Assembly (NCBI RefSeq): GCF_016132545.1
Contig: NZ_CP066167.1
Location: 2,693,001 to 2,757,000 of the forward strand
Source: Spongiibacter nanhainus
GTDB taxonomy: Bacteria; Pseudomonadota; Gammaproteobacteria; Pseudomonadales; Spongiibacteraceae
Direction of reading: 5' to 3'
Length of the DNA: 64,000 nucleotides
Below the pieces are notes generated by a model, which saw nothing but the letters and a program-made list of their open reading frames with translations, did not search any database and was not told the origin of the DNA. This document shows, one piece after another, positions 19,298 to 27,716 of this stretch. The position numbers and the translations under genes are program-made. Numbering within the stretch: position 1 is the stretch's first letter; the number at the start of each line of letters is the position of its first letter.

Positions 19298-20041
19298 CTA
19301 TAGATAAGCGGCGACGGCTTGCTCGATGGCCTCAGCACCCTGCCGCGACACCCAGACAACGATGGCTGTCTGCGCCTGCTGCTTGTCGGGTCGAGCTGGC
19401 AGCGCTGCAGTACCCGTAAAATAAGCGGGCTGTTTTTCTATTGCCATAGCATGTCGTTGATGTGAATCGACAACAAAATCGTGGCACAACTGTCTGCCAC
19501 GATTTTCACCGGCACCAATCTCACTGCATACCCCCATCAGCAGATAGGCGACATGCAGGGTCCACTGCATCTGGCTGGAATCCGCCGGACGATACTGATA
19601 GCGAATACGGCCCGCGCTGGCATCAGTATCAACATTAACCTGCAAACGACCCGCTTTCTGGGAGGTGTGTCGAGGCAAGCGTTGCCCTGCAAAGAAGCCC
19701 CGCCATTCACGGTTATCCACCACAAACCCGGGGGTATACACACGCTCCAAATTCCCCTCCTGATGATGGCGGCGCTGACGCTGGGAATATTCCCTGGACG
19801 CAAAGGAGTCCCGCCACCCCAAGCGATCCCAGTAGTCGACGTGAAATGCCATGGGAATCAGGGTATCAAACAGGCCCGGCGCCGCCTTTAGCCTCGACAA
19901 CCACTGGTCTGCGGGCGGGCAACTGCTGCAGCCCTCGGAGGTAAACAACTCCACCGTTGTGGCGCGCTGCGTGCCACTGTCCAGAGTCAAGGCCTGGGCG
20001 CTTGTCGCCAGAAACAGAGTTATCAAAAGTAGCGCTTTCAT
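19298..20041 (-). CDS. DUF1223 thioredoxin-like secreted protein
   Basis: 247 residues with a short signal peptide (LLITLFLATSAQA) and the DUF1223 hallmark VELFTSEGCSSCPPADQWL, in which a CxxC pair sits where a thioredoxin active site would be. The expected WRDSFASREYSQRQ and HVDYWDRLGW blocks are present. The family is periplasmic and presumed redox-active; its partner is not known. It stands alone between the MOSC gene and dps. Confidence 0.88.
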   Translation of the reverse strand: MKALLLITLFLATSAQALTLDSGTQRATTVELFTSEGCSSCPPADQWLSRLKAAPGLFDTLIPMAFHVDYWDRLGWRDSFASREYSQRQRRHHQEGNLERVYTPGFVVDNREWRGFFAGQRLPRHTSQKAGRLQVNVDTDASAGRIRYQYRPADSSQMQWTLHVAYLLMGVCSEIGAGENRGRQLCHDFVVDSHQRHAMAIEKQPAYFTGTAALPARPDKQQAQTAIVVWVSRQGAEAIEQAVAAYL

Positions 20042-20170
20042 CTCGCTCGTCCGCCCTTGTGAAATCCTTACTACTATGACGGATGGCGGCGGCGCCTGTT
20101 ACATATCCCAGGGTGTCACAAAGACCAGTGCTGTGTGGCCGGGCCAAGCTCAACAGCCAAACCCCAAAAT

Positions 20171-20194
20171 AAAAAGCCCGGCACAGACCGGGCT
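20171..20194 (-). terminator. Terminator of dps
   Basis: On the minus strand, AGCCCGG (20194-20188) pairs with CCGGGCT (20181-20175), followed by TTTTTATTTT. It begins about 40 bp after the dps stop. Confidence 0.85.
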
Positions 20195-20232
20195 CTATTT
20201 GGCTTTAAGCGGCATAGCGCTAGGGGTTTACG

Positions 20233-20703
20233 CTATTGGTTGATCGCGCGCAGCATCCAGGCGGTTTTCTCGTGGATACGCATACGGTCTGACACCAAGG
20301 CAGTGGTGGATTCGTCATCAGCCTCTTGGGCCATTTTCAAAACTTCTCGGCTGGTTCGCACCACTTGTTCATGTCCAGCCCGAAGAATGTCCACCATCTC
20401 CTCCGCCGACGGTACACCGTCCACTTCTTTCACTGCACTGAGCTTGGCAAAGGCGGAATACGTCCCCGGTGCCGCGACGCCCAGAGTACGGATGCGCTCG
20501 GCAATGTCATCCACAGCTGTCGCCAGCTCGGTGTAGTGTTCTTCAAACATCAGGTGTAGGTCCCGGAAACGTGGACCGGTAACGTTCCAGTGGAAGTTGT
20601 GTGTCTGAAGGTACAGCGTGTAGGAGTCGGCGAGAAGGCGGCTCAGGCCTTCAGCGACTTGCTGACGATCACTTTCGTTAATACCTATATCAATCTTCTT
20701 CAT
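20233..20703 (-). CDS. dps: Dps-family DNA-protection ferritin
   Basis: 156 residues matching Dps: [22 protein letters not shown] and [20 protein letters not shown] contain the inter-subunit ferroxidase ligands (His and Asp/Glu). Dps dodecamers oxidise Fe(II) with peroxide and protect DNA in starvation. The N-terminal basic tail is short. The start has a clear AGGAG box. The gene is monocistronic, ending at the terminator at 20171-20194. An inverted pair of repeat elements lies upstream at 20737-20843. Confidence 0.94.
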   Translation of the reverse strand: MKKIDIGINESDRQQVAEGLSRLLADSYTLYLQTHNFHWNVTGPRFRDLHLMFEEHYTELATAVDDIAERIRTLGVAAPGTYSAFAKLSAVKEVDGVPSAEEMVDILRAGHEQVVRTSREVLKMAQEADDESTTALVSDRMRIHEKTAWMLRAINQ

Positions 20704-20736
20704 CTCTCACTCCTTTTGCTGAGACCAATGGCCCTC

Positions 20737-20843
20737 GGTGGACATAAAAAGCGATGTCCACCCTACGGGTTCAGATGCGTCATTTGCTGTGTTGTTCCAC
20801 ACACCTACCTAACAGTAGGGCGGACACCGCTTCTCTGTCCGCC
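20737..20843. repeat. Inverted pair of GTAGGGyGGACA repeat elements
   Basis: Two roughly 30-bp imperfect palindromes, 20737-20766 and 20815-20843, are inverted copies of each other. Each half contains a (G)TGGACAT...ATGTCCAC-type stem. The same element recurs as a tandem array at 36271-36775 and as another inverted pair at 56885-56958. Together they behave like a REP/BIME family. The pair fills most of the 303-bp gap between dps and the lipoprotein gene, which otherwise shows nothing I can support. Confidence 0.85.
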
Positions 20844-21006
20844 ACAGACACCGTTACGCGCAAAACCGCAAATCCGTTTTTTTCGCAACTTATCGATAAT
20901 CCCAATCTGTGATACAAGGATAAGTTGAAGCAGTGGATATGACCAATCGTTTGCAAGCATGACAACAATAGGCGCTACCCATTGCGCCGTCATAAGGAAG
21001 GTTTCC

Positions 21007-21321
21007 ATGAGCCAAACCGCAAACCTGCGTATAGCCGCTATCGCGCTGACTGCGCTGCTGTCGGCCTGCTCCGCGTTAAAGGATTCAGATGAGGGGAATA
21101 CCGGTTTTTTCCAGTGCAAGTCACCTCGCCCAGAGATGTGCACCCGGGAATATCGGCCGGTATGTGGTCATATCGACACCCGTATCGAAAGTAAGGTCCG
21201 CTGCGTGACCGAGCCCTGCCCTAGCGGCAAGCATCAGACCTTTGGCAATAGCTGCAGCGCCTGCGCCAATCCCGCCGTGATGGGCTATGAAGAAGGCAGT
21301 TGCGAGAGCTACGGCAAGTAA
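21007..21321 (+). CDS. Kazal-like Cys-rich lipoprotein
   Basis: 104 residues from ATG 21007, which has AAGGAAGG upstream. A lipoprotein signal ends in the lipobox LLSAC (Cys about 22). The mature part is Cys-rich, with CTREYRPVCG, a Cys-Gly spacer pattern, and FGNSCSACANPAVMGYEEGSC. This resembles the Kazal-type serine-protease-inhibitor fold, in which CxxxYxPVCG and YxNxCxA are diagnostic. It is probably anchored in the outer membrane facing the periplasm or outside. A protease-inhibitor role is inferred from the fold signature only. Confidence 0.8.
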   Translation: MSQTANLRIAAIALTALLSACSALKDSDEGNTGFFQCKSPRPEMCTREYRPVCGHIDTRIESKVRCVTEPCPSGKHQTFGNSCSACANPAVMGYEEGSCESYGK

Positions 21322-21342
21322 GCCGGGTTCACAGTCAGCGCC

Positions 21343-22632
21343 TTAAGGCCGCTCCATGATAGCGGTCACACCTTGACCGCCAGCCGCACAAATGGAGATC
21401 AGACCGCGGCCGCCACCATTTTGCTCCAGCATTTTGGCCAAGGTAGCGACGATACGACCACCAGTCGCGGCAAAGGGGTGGCCGGTGGCCAAGGAGCTGC
21501 CATTGACGTTTAGCTTGCTGCGATCTATCGACCCCAGCACCTCGCGCCCCAGGCGATCTCTACAGAAGGTCTCGTCCTCCCAGGCCTTGAGTGTCGCCAA
21601 CACCTGGGCGGCAAACGCCTCGTGGATTTCATAAAAATCGAAGTCCTGCAGTGTCAGCCCCGCTTTATCCAGCATTTGTGGCACGGCGTAAGCCGGCGCC
21701 ATCAGTAGGCCCTCACTGTTGTCGCCGGGGCGGAAGTCCACCGCCGCCACCTGCACAAAGCTCAAGTAGGCCAGTACTGGCAGCCCCTGGGCCTGGGCCC
21801 ACTCTTCTGATGCCAATAACACCGCCGAGGCGCCGTCCGTAAGGGTTGAGGAGTTCCCCGCCGTCAACGTGCCCTGGCCACTTTTTTTGTCAAAGGCGGG
21901 CTTGAGCGTGGCGAGTTTTTCTACCGTGGTATCGGGACGCAGGATATTGTCCTGTTTGACACCTGCGTAGGGGCTGACCAGATCGTTAAAGAATCCCGCT
22001 TGATAAGCCGCAGCCAGGTTGCGGTGGCTGTCACAGGCCAGTGCATCCTGGTCCTCGCGGCTAATCTGCCAATGCTTGGCCGTCAGCTCGGTGTGTCCGC
22101 CCATGGACAAGCCGGTGCGGGGCTCGGCATTCTGCGGAATTTCGATACCAATATCTCGGGGGCGCAATTTCAGTAGGGCTTTTACCCGGTCGCCCATGGT
22201 GCGTCCGCGGTTGGCTTCCAGCAACACATTGCGAAGACCATCGGAGACGGCAATAGGCGCATCGCTGGTGGTGTCGACACCGCCGGCGATGCCCGAGTCG
22301 ATCTGGCCCAAGGCGATTTTATTGGCCACCGTAATCACCGCCTGCAAGCCAGTGCCGCAGGCAAGCTGCAAATCGCAACAGGGGGTACAGGGATCCAGGC
22401 TGGTGCTCAACAGGGATTCCCGAGTGAGATTAAAGTCCCGGCTGTGTTTCATCACCGCGCCGGCCACGACTTCGCCCAGGCGCGCTCCCTGCAACTTATA
22501 ACGCTGTGCCAGCCCCTCGATGGCTGCAGTCAGCATCTGCTGATTGCTGTGGCCGACATAGGCGGTGTTGGAGCGGGCAAATGGAATCCGGTTGCCGCCC
22601 ACTATGGCGACACGCTTAGGCAAAGCAGTCAT
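21343..22632 (-). CDS. Acetyl-CoA C-acyltransferase (thiolase, FadA2/FadI-like)
   Basis: 429 residues with all thiolase catalytic signatures: the nucleophile Cys in LQLACGTGLQAV, the loop NVNGSSLATGHPFAATGGR, and the second Cys in ISICAAGGQG. Thiolases cleave 3-ketoacyl-CoA, or condense acyl-CoAs in reverse. The longer chain and neighbours (FabG4-type reductase divergent at 22832, MaoC at 25437) mirror the mycobacterial fadA2-fabG4-htdX group. It therefore probably works with them on 3-oxoacyl-CoA chemistry. It is convergent with the lipoprotein gene. Confidence 0.92.
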   Translation of the reverse strand: MTALPKRVAIVGGNRIPFARSNTAYVGHSNQQMLTAAIEGLAQRYKLQGARLGEVVAGAVMKHSRDFNLTRESLLSTSLDPCTPCCDLQLACGTGLQAVITVANKIALGQIDSGIAGGVDTTSDAPIAVSDGLRNVLLEANRGRTMGDRVKALLKLRPRDIGIEIPQNAEPRTGLSMGGHTELTAKHWQISREDQDALACDSHRNLAAAYQAGFFNDLVSPYAGVKQDNILRPDTTVEKLATLKPAFDKKSGQGTLTAGNSSTLTDGASAVLLASEEWAQAQGLPVLAYLSFVQVAAVDFRPGDNSEGLLMAPAYAVPQMLDKAGLTLQDFDFYEIHEAFAAQVLATLKAWEDETFCRDRLGREVLGSIDRSKLNVNGSSLATGHPFAATGGRIVATLAKMLEQNGGGRGLISICAAGGQGVTAIMERP

Positions 22633-22831
22633 GATGGTAGTCCTCTAATTGACGATGGCGAGTGTAACAAGCCCGGCGCCGGCGGCATTGGCTGTGGCGA
22701 CGGTGCCGCAGGTCAGTTTCGTCAACGCCCGGCCACCGGGATGACGCTAGAATGCTCACAATATCGGCAATCATTGCCACAACACCCGTTCCATAAACCA
22801 GTATTCTCTACATACGCAGGAGACCACGAGG

Positions 22832-24175
22832 ATGAGTGACCGTCTAGAGAGCCTGATCAACTCCGCCCCCGGCAAGGCCATTTTGGGTGCGCTGGGGGTC
22901 AACCCTCCCCCTGAACTGCGACGCTACACGGCAGACCAGGCAACCACGCCAGTTCTGGTGGACCTCGGTGGTAACGCAAGCAGCGCGGTATTCCAGGCTG
23001 TGCAATCGGTGTTGACCGGCATGCCGGCAAGCCATACCGACGCCACCACCCAGCGCTGTGATGCGCTGATCTTTGACGCCAGCCATATTCAAAATCCGAC
23101 CCAGTTAGACGAGGCTTACCGCTACTTCCACGCCCGCATACGCCAGCTGGGCGCCAATGGTCGCATCGTTATTTTCGGTCGCCCCCACATGGCCTGCCAA
23201 ACCTTGTCCGCAGCCACCGCCCAGCGGGCGCTGGAGGGCCTGAGCCGCTCTCTGGGCAAGGAAGTCGGCCGCAAGGGTTCCACAGCCCAGCTGGTGACTG
23301 TCGCAGAGGGCATGGAATCCCACATCGCCAGTAGCCTGCGCTTTCTGCTGTCAGCCAAATCCGCTTATATCAGCGGCCAGGTACTAAAGGTCGCCAATAC
23401 CGCGGCAGAACACCCGGGGAGCTTGGATTGGCAGCGCCCCTTGGCCGGCAAAACAGCCCTGGTGACCGGTGCGTCCCGGGGCATTGGCGCCGCCATTGCC
23501 ACCGTTCTAAGTCGCGATGGTGCTCAAGTGCTGGGGGTGGATGTCGCGCCCATGGAGAGTGAACTTCGCAGCACCATGGAGAGCATCGGTGGCACCAGCT
23601 TAGTGGCAGATATCACCGCCGAGGACACACCACAGCGACTCAGCGAGTTGTTTGCCGCCCAGGGCGGCGTCGATATCGTGGTTCACAACGCCGGCGTGAC
23701 CCGGGACAAGACCCTGGCCAACATGACTGAAGACCAGTGGCAGATGGTGTTGAACATCAACCTGACGGCTGCACAGCGTATCACCGATGAGCTGTTGGCA
23801 AGCGGCGCCCTCAACGACGGCGGCAGCATTGTCGGCGTATCGTCGATGAACGGGATTGCCGGCCAGCGGGGGCAAACCAACTATGCGGCATCCAAAGCCG
23901 GGGTGATTGGCTACGTTGACTATATGACAGCCGACGACGCCCTGCGGCAGCGGGGTATTACCGTCAACGCTGTAGCACCGGGCTTTATCGAAACCGCTAT
24001 GACCGCCGCCATCCCCTTTATGACTCGCCAGTTTGGGCGCCGGTTGAACTCCCTGTCTCAGGGTGGACTGCCAGTGGATGTGGCCGAGGCCATCGCCTAC
24101 TTTGCCAACCCGGCGTCCCGGGCGGTGCAGGGCAATGTGATGAGGGTGTGCGGCCAGGCGCTGATTGGCGCCTAG
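22832..24175 (+). CDS. High-molecular-weight 3-oxoacyl reductase (FabG4-like)
   Basis: 447 residues, about 200 more than ordinary FabG. Residues 1-200 are a flavodoxin-like domain without the SDR motif. The SDR part begins at GKTALVTGASRGIGAAIA, has the NAG block (HNAGVTRDKTLANM), the catalytic Ser (SSMNGIAG) and YAASK, and a VNAVAPGFIETAM tail. This is the FabG4/HMwFabG type that reduces 3-oxoacyl-CoA with NADH. It is divergent from the thiolase across 199 bp, with the MaoC hydratase and an AraC regulator just downstream. Confidence 0.93.
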   Translation: MSDRLESLINSAPGKAILGALGVNPPPELRRYTADQATTPVLVDLGGNASSAVFQAVQSVLTGMPASHTDATTQRCDALIFDASHIQNPTQLDEAYRYFHARIRQLGANGRIVIFGRPHMACQTLSAATAQRALEGLSRSLGKEVGRKGSTAQLVTVAEGMESHIASSLRFLLSAKSAYISGQVLKVANTAAEHPGSLDWQRPLAGKTALVTGASRGIGAAIATVLSRDGAQVLGVDVAPMESELRSTMESIGGTSLVADITAEDTPQRLSELFAAQGGVDIVVHNAGVTRDKTLANMTEDQWQMVLNINLTAAQRITDELLASGALNDGGSIVGVSSMNGIAGQRGQTNYAASKAGVIGYVDYMTADDALRQRGITVNAVAPGFIETAMTAAIPFMTRQFGRRLNSLSQGGLPVDVAEAIAYFANPASRAVQGNVMRVCGQALIGA

Positions 24176-24226
24176 TGGACCTTATCGATGAAACTAACTT
24201 GATAAGCTTTGCAAAAGCGGGCCCCA

Positions 24227-25273
24227 CTATTGGGGCTCACCATCCGCCATTTTCTGTTGGCGGTATTCCACTGGGGTGAGGCCGGTCCAGCGTTTGAAGG
24301 CACGGTAGAAGGTGCTGGGCTCGGAAAAACCAGTTAGGTAGACCACATCGGCAATGCTTTCATCGGTGCGGGCCAACAGACGTTTGGCGAGGATACACCG
24401 GTAGTCCGCCAGCACCTGGTTAAAACTGGTGCCGGCTTCGGTCAGCCGCGAGCGCAGCACTCGCTCGTTCATATCCAGGCGCGCGGCCACTCCCTCCAGG
24501 GTGGGCTGTCCCAGCTCCAACACTTCAGCGATGACCCGTTTTACGTCCCCCACCACATCCTGGCGGGACAGTTTTTCCAGTTGCTTGCTGGCCAGGCGCT
24601 CGTGGAGTTTTAGCAGCTCCGGTTCGGCGTGAGTTGAGGGGGTATCCAACACGTCGGTGGCAAAAACCAGGGCCTGCCGAGGGCTGTCGAACTCTACCGG
24701 ACAACCAAAGGCCCGCTCGTATTCATCCACCGCAGCACCGGGAGAGTGAGGCAGGTTAACCCGCAATGCTCGAAAGGCGCCATCGGTTAAGGCATCGAAA
24801 TAACGCAGTAAAAATCGCGCAAAGCAGTCATTGCGATGGCGCAGCGACGGCGCCGAGTCGCCGGCAAAATCCAGTACCAAGCGGGATTCCTCAGCACCGA
24901 CCTCCAACTCAAACTGCATGGCGTCGGTCACCAGGCGCTGGTAGTTTTGCGCCCGCCGCAGCCCCTCACCAAAGTTAGGGCTGCTGAGAAACAGATATTC
25001 CAGCACCTGCCCCCGATAAACCGGCACCACCTCGGCGATATGCAGACCGATTAAGGGATCTCCACTGACCTCTTCCAACACCCGCCAAAACTGTACCTGC
25101 GCGGCATGGGGAAAGCGCGCGGTGCGATCCGTCAGCAGGTTACTGGAGATTTTACACTCCTCCACGACCCGCTCGACATCCAAACCCATTTCCAACATGG
25201 CGGGGTAGACCAATTGCACCAGAAAGCTGGAATCGCTCAGCTCTGAAAAGGATTTCCCACCCGCTTCAGTCAT
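24227..25273 (-). CDS. AraC-family transcriptional regulator (arabinose-binding-like N-terminal domain)
   Basis: 348 residues. The N-terminal two-thirds match the PF12625-type ligand-binding region found in regulators of lipid catabolism (VPVYRGQVLEYLFLSSPNFGEGL). The C-terminus has two helix-turn-helix motifs, ending DVVYLTGFSEPSTFYRAFKRWTGLTPVEYR, the AraC signature. It lies between the FabG4-type reductase and the divergent MaoC gene and likely controls one or both. A direct repeat upstream of the MaoC gene at 25387-25410 is a candidate binding site. Confidence 0.92.
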   Translation of the reverse strand: MTEAGGKSFSELSDSSFLVQLVYPAMLEMGLDVERVVEECKISSNLLTDRTARFPHAAQVQFWRVLEEVSGDPLIGLHIAEVVPVYRGQVLEYLFLSSPNFGEGLRRAQNYQRLVTDAMQFELEVGAEESRLVLDFAGDSAPSLRHRNDCFARFLLRYFDALTDGAFRALRVNLPHSPGAAVDEYERAFGCPVEFDSPRQALVFATDVLDTPSTHAEPELLKLHERLASKQLEKLSRQDVVGDVKRVIAEVLELGQPTLEGVAARLDMNERVLRSRLTEAGTSFNQVLADYRCILAKRLLARTDESIADVVYLTGFSEPSTFYRAFKRWTGLTPVEYRQQKMADGEPQ

Positions 25274-25366
25274 TGTCCTCTATCTCACTTGTGCCTGGCC
25301 CATCTGGGCTTCGGAATAATCCCCGACTTGACCCCGCCGCGGGGCGGGAACATAAACAGGGCGAAT

Positions 25367-25410
25367 TTGTCAGCGTGGCTATTTGGTTATACTGGCTTAC
25401 TTATACTGGC
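25367..25410 (+). promoter_or_regulatory. Candidate promoter with direct repeat TTATACTGGC
   Basis: TTATACTGGC occurs at 25387-25396 and again at 25401-25410, a 14-bp period. The first copy contains TATACT, with TTGTCA at 25367-25372 about 15 bp upstream, a plausible -35/-10 pair. The repeat lies 27-50 bp before the MaoC start and between the two divergent genes. AraC proteins often bind direct repeats, so this may be the regulator's site. Confidence 0.4.
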
Positions 25411-25436
25411 CGTACTGTAAACATGGGTAGATTAGC

Positions 25437-26309
25437 ATGACCGCCGCTATGGAACGAAAATTAGATAAGCTCCCTGCACTTTTACCGTTGTTGGCCCGCG
25501 CCGCGATCGCCAGAGGCAACGGTGACGCCGAGCCCAGCTTCCCCGACCAGCTCATCACCCTGGGCCAGGTCGATATTGATCGGCGCGCTGTGGCTCGCTA
25601 TGCCCAGGTCTGCGGATTTCAGCACGATAATCGCACCCTGCCACCCAGTTACCTCCACACACTGGCGTTTCGCCTGCAAATGCAGTTGATGTTGGACAAG
25701 GCCTTTCCGGTGGCGCCAATGGGCTGTGTCCACCTCAGCAACCGCATCGTGCAATATCGTGCCGCCAGGCTCGACGACACCCTGTCGATGACCTGCCGAG
25801 TCGCCGGTCACCAATTGACCCCGCGGGGTGTCGAGTTCGATTTTGTCTGCGAGGCCCACAGCGGCGACGAACTGCTGTGGCAGGACTTCAGCAGTTATCT
25901 GTCGCGCCGCAAAACTGGCGCCAGTGGCGGCAAGCGAGAACGCCCCGCTCCGCGAGTCTACCCTGAACAGCTGGCACTGCATCTGCAGCGCCAAACCGCG
26001 CGACAGTACGCCCGCGCCTCGGGAGACTTCAACCCGATTCACCTTCACGACCTCAGCGCTAAAGCCCTGGGTTTTAAGCGTATGGTGATACACGGAATGT
26101 GGAGCAAGGCCGCCTGTATGGCCGCGCTGATAGGCCGCTACCCCGATTTTGGCGAGGCGCTATCCTGCCACGTAGAATTTAAAACACCGGTGTTTTTACC
26201 GGCAACCACGCAACTTTGCTTTGATCCGGGCGAGCAGAAAATCGACTTTGAGTTACGGGACGAAGCAGGCCGCAAACCGCATTTGATCGGTTCTCTCAAT
26301 CGCCTGTGA
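25437..26309 (+). CDS. MaoC-like dehydratase (HtdX-type)
   Basis: 290 residues forming a tandem hot-dog architecture: a degenerate N-terminal half and a C-terminal MaoC half with the hydratase-2 active-site motif, seen as YARASGDFNPIHLHD followed by GFKRMVIHGMW. These enzymes hydrate 2-enoyl-CoA to (R)-3-hydroxyacyl-CoA or run in reverse. With the FabG4-like reductase and thiolase it would complete a 3-oxoacyl/3-hydroxyacyl/enoyl-CoA cycle. It is divergent from the AraC gene. Confidence 0.9.
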   Translation: MTAAMERKLDKLPALLPLLARAAIARGNGDAEPSFPDQLITLGQVDIDRRAVARYAQVCGFQHDNRTLPPSYLHTLAFRLQMQLMLDKAFPVAPMGCVHLSNRIVQYRAARLDDTLSMTCRVAGHQLTPRGVEFDFVCEAHSGDELLWQDFSSYLSRRKTGASGGKRERPAPRVYPEQLALHLQRQTARQYARASGDFNPIHLHDLSAKALGFKRMVIHGMWSKAACMAALIGRYPDFGEALSCHVEFKTPVFLPATTQLCFDPGEQKIDFELRDEAGRKPHLIGSLNRL

Positions 26310-26374
26310 AGCGCCCTTGGGGGCCACCACAGCGGCCCCTCACTTTCGAAACCCGGATATTAGAAACTTGGAGA

Positions 26375-27172
26375 TTAGAGGTAGCTGCGCAACTGCCGCA
26401 ACCACTCTTGTAGGGCCAGCATGTTTTCCTGCCCCAGACGCCACATCCACTTGCTTAGCGGGTCGGCATTTTCCAGCACCGGGTCGGCGTATTCGTAAAA
26501 TACCTTGGGCTGCTTCAGCGGCGTATCGTCGGGGATAGGCTCCACCACCAGCAGGTGTTCGATCGTGCTACGCAGCTGAGTGTCGAAGGATTGGGGATTG
26601 CCCAGTTCGTTGTAGGCCTTTTCTAGAAAGGGTGACCATTTTTTGTAGTAAACCGCCAGATTCTTGGGATCCAAAGACGTCACAGCGTTGATCAGCGGGT
26701 CCCAGCGGTCAAAATTGGCCGGGTCGTTCACCAATTGCCCGCTGTCGTTTTTAATAACCTGAAACGAATCTTTGTTGTACACCACCGGCAAGTGCTTGCT
26801 GGGCAAGCGATACTCGGCCATCTGGTCGATCAGAGACACCCACTTGCGCACTTGCTCATCGGGGCTGAGGTAGGAGCCCAGGGGCTCTGACAAATCCCCC
26901 GCTGCGGCGCGAACCTGGTCGTCGCTACCCGCAATAGAATCCGGCGGCTCAATAGCCTTCTTCGCTTTTTCCTGATAGTCCTCCTCGGACTCCACCGCGA
27001 GGGTTTCCTTCACGGTTTTCCGGGGACGGTCGTCGCTGCCGTCTTCGGCGCTGGAATCAGCTGGCGTCAGTTGACGATTAAAGTCGCTGCCCGCTGATTG
27101 GTCGACCACATACCAAACGAAACTCGCCACCCCTGCCAGGGCAATCACGGCGACAATAGCTTTCCAATTCAT
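26375..27172 (-). CDS. DUF3014 membrane-anchored protein
   Basis: 265 residues from ATG 27172, next to a purine-rich GGGGAAAAGGG. One N-terminal membrane anchor (KAIVAVIALAGVASFVWYVV) is followed by an acidic, disordered linker to about residue 90. A periplasmic domain of the DUF3014 type follows (GSYLSPDEQVRKWVSLIDQMAEYRLPSKHLPV and YYKKWSPFLEKAYNELG). The function is unknown. It stands alone, convergent with the MaoC gene. Confidence 0.85.
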   Translation of the reverse strand: MNWKAIVAVIALAGVASFVWYVVDQSAGSDFNRQLTPADSSAEDGSDDRPRKTVKETLAVESEEDYQEKAKKAIEPPDSIAGSDDQVRAAAGDLSEPLGSYLSPDEQVRKWVSLIDQMAEYRLPSKHLPVVYNKDSFQVIKNDSGQLVNDPANFDRWDPLINAVTSLDPKNLAVYYKKWSPFLEKAYNELGNPQSFDTQLRSTIEHLLVVEPIPDDTPLKQPKVFYEYADPVLENADPLSKWMWRLGQENMLALQEWLRQLRSYL

Positions 27173-27364
27173 CCCTTTTCCCCACTGTGGCATCCCCCCA
27201 ACTATTATCAAACTCTACAGGGGACCGACCACATGGTATATCTGGTACCGGTAATGGGCAATAAAGTATTGGACCGCGGGCGCAGGGGACACGGGGGTGG
27301 AGTGCGGGCAGACCTGATTCAACGAGGACGTCACAGCGCTTCCTGCGGCCGTTAACGTCACCGC

Positions 27365-27559
27365 TTACAAATCGAAGTCGTCCAGCAGATCGAGTTCTTC
27401 CATCAAGCGCTTGCGCTCAAGACGTTCCTCGATCTTGCGACGGATACTGTTGTCCCGCCCGCCGTTAACAGCTTGCTCTTCGAAGCTACTGCTGTCGTCA
27501 AAAAAACCGTCTTCCATATCTTCGGAATCGGAGTCGGTATCCGCCAATTCTTTTGCCAT
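27365..27559 (-). CDS. Small acidic protein, PA3496-like
   Basis: 64 residues from ATG 27559 with GGAGAG upstream; the open frame extends to 27586 but with no better start. An acidic N-terminal half (DTDSDSEDMEDGFFDD) is followed by a charged helix RRKIEERLERKRLMEELDLLDDFDL. This two-part layout is that of the PA3496-type family, annotated as putative envelope-integrity proteins, of unknown mechanism. It is downstream of sthA on the same strand. Confidence 0.72.
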   Translation of the reverse strand: MAKELADTDSDSEDMEDGFFDDSSSFEEQAVNGGRDNSIRRKIEERLERKRLMEELDLLDDFDL

Positions 27560-27716
27560 TTTGCTCTCCAGCACAAAGTCAGACAAAAAAACGAATAGCT
27601 TTTCAAACGCTGGGTTTTACTGCGCTCTCAAGGGCACTATTTAGGGCCAAGAGCACTTTGTGTCAATTAAAATTTGTACGTATTGGCGACTTTTTTTGGA
27701 TGACAAAGGCCGGCTT

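Noticed and set aside
24211-24236. Terminator at the end of the AraC gene
   Set aside because: A short AGCCCCA/TGGGGC stem overlaps the stop codon, with only four T after it; too weak to call.
26320-26339. Terminator after the MaoC gene
   Set aside because: A GGGGCC/GGCCCC hairpin exists but no T-run follows on the plus strand, so I left it out.
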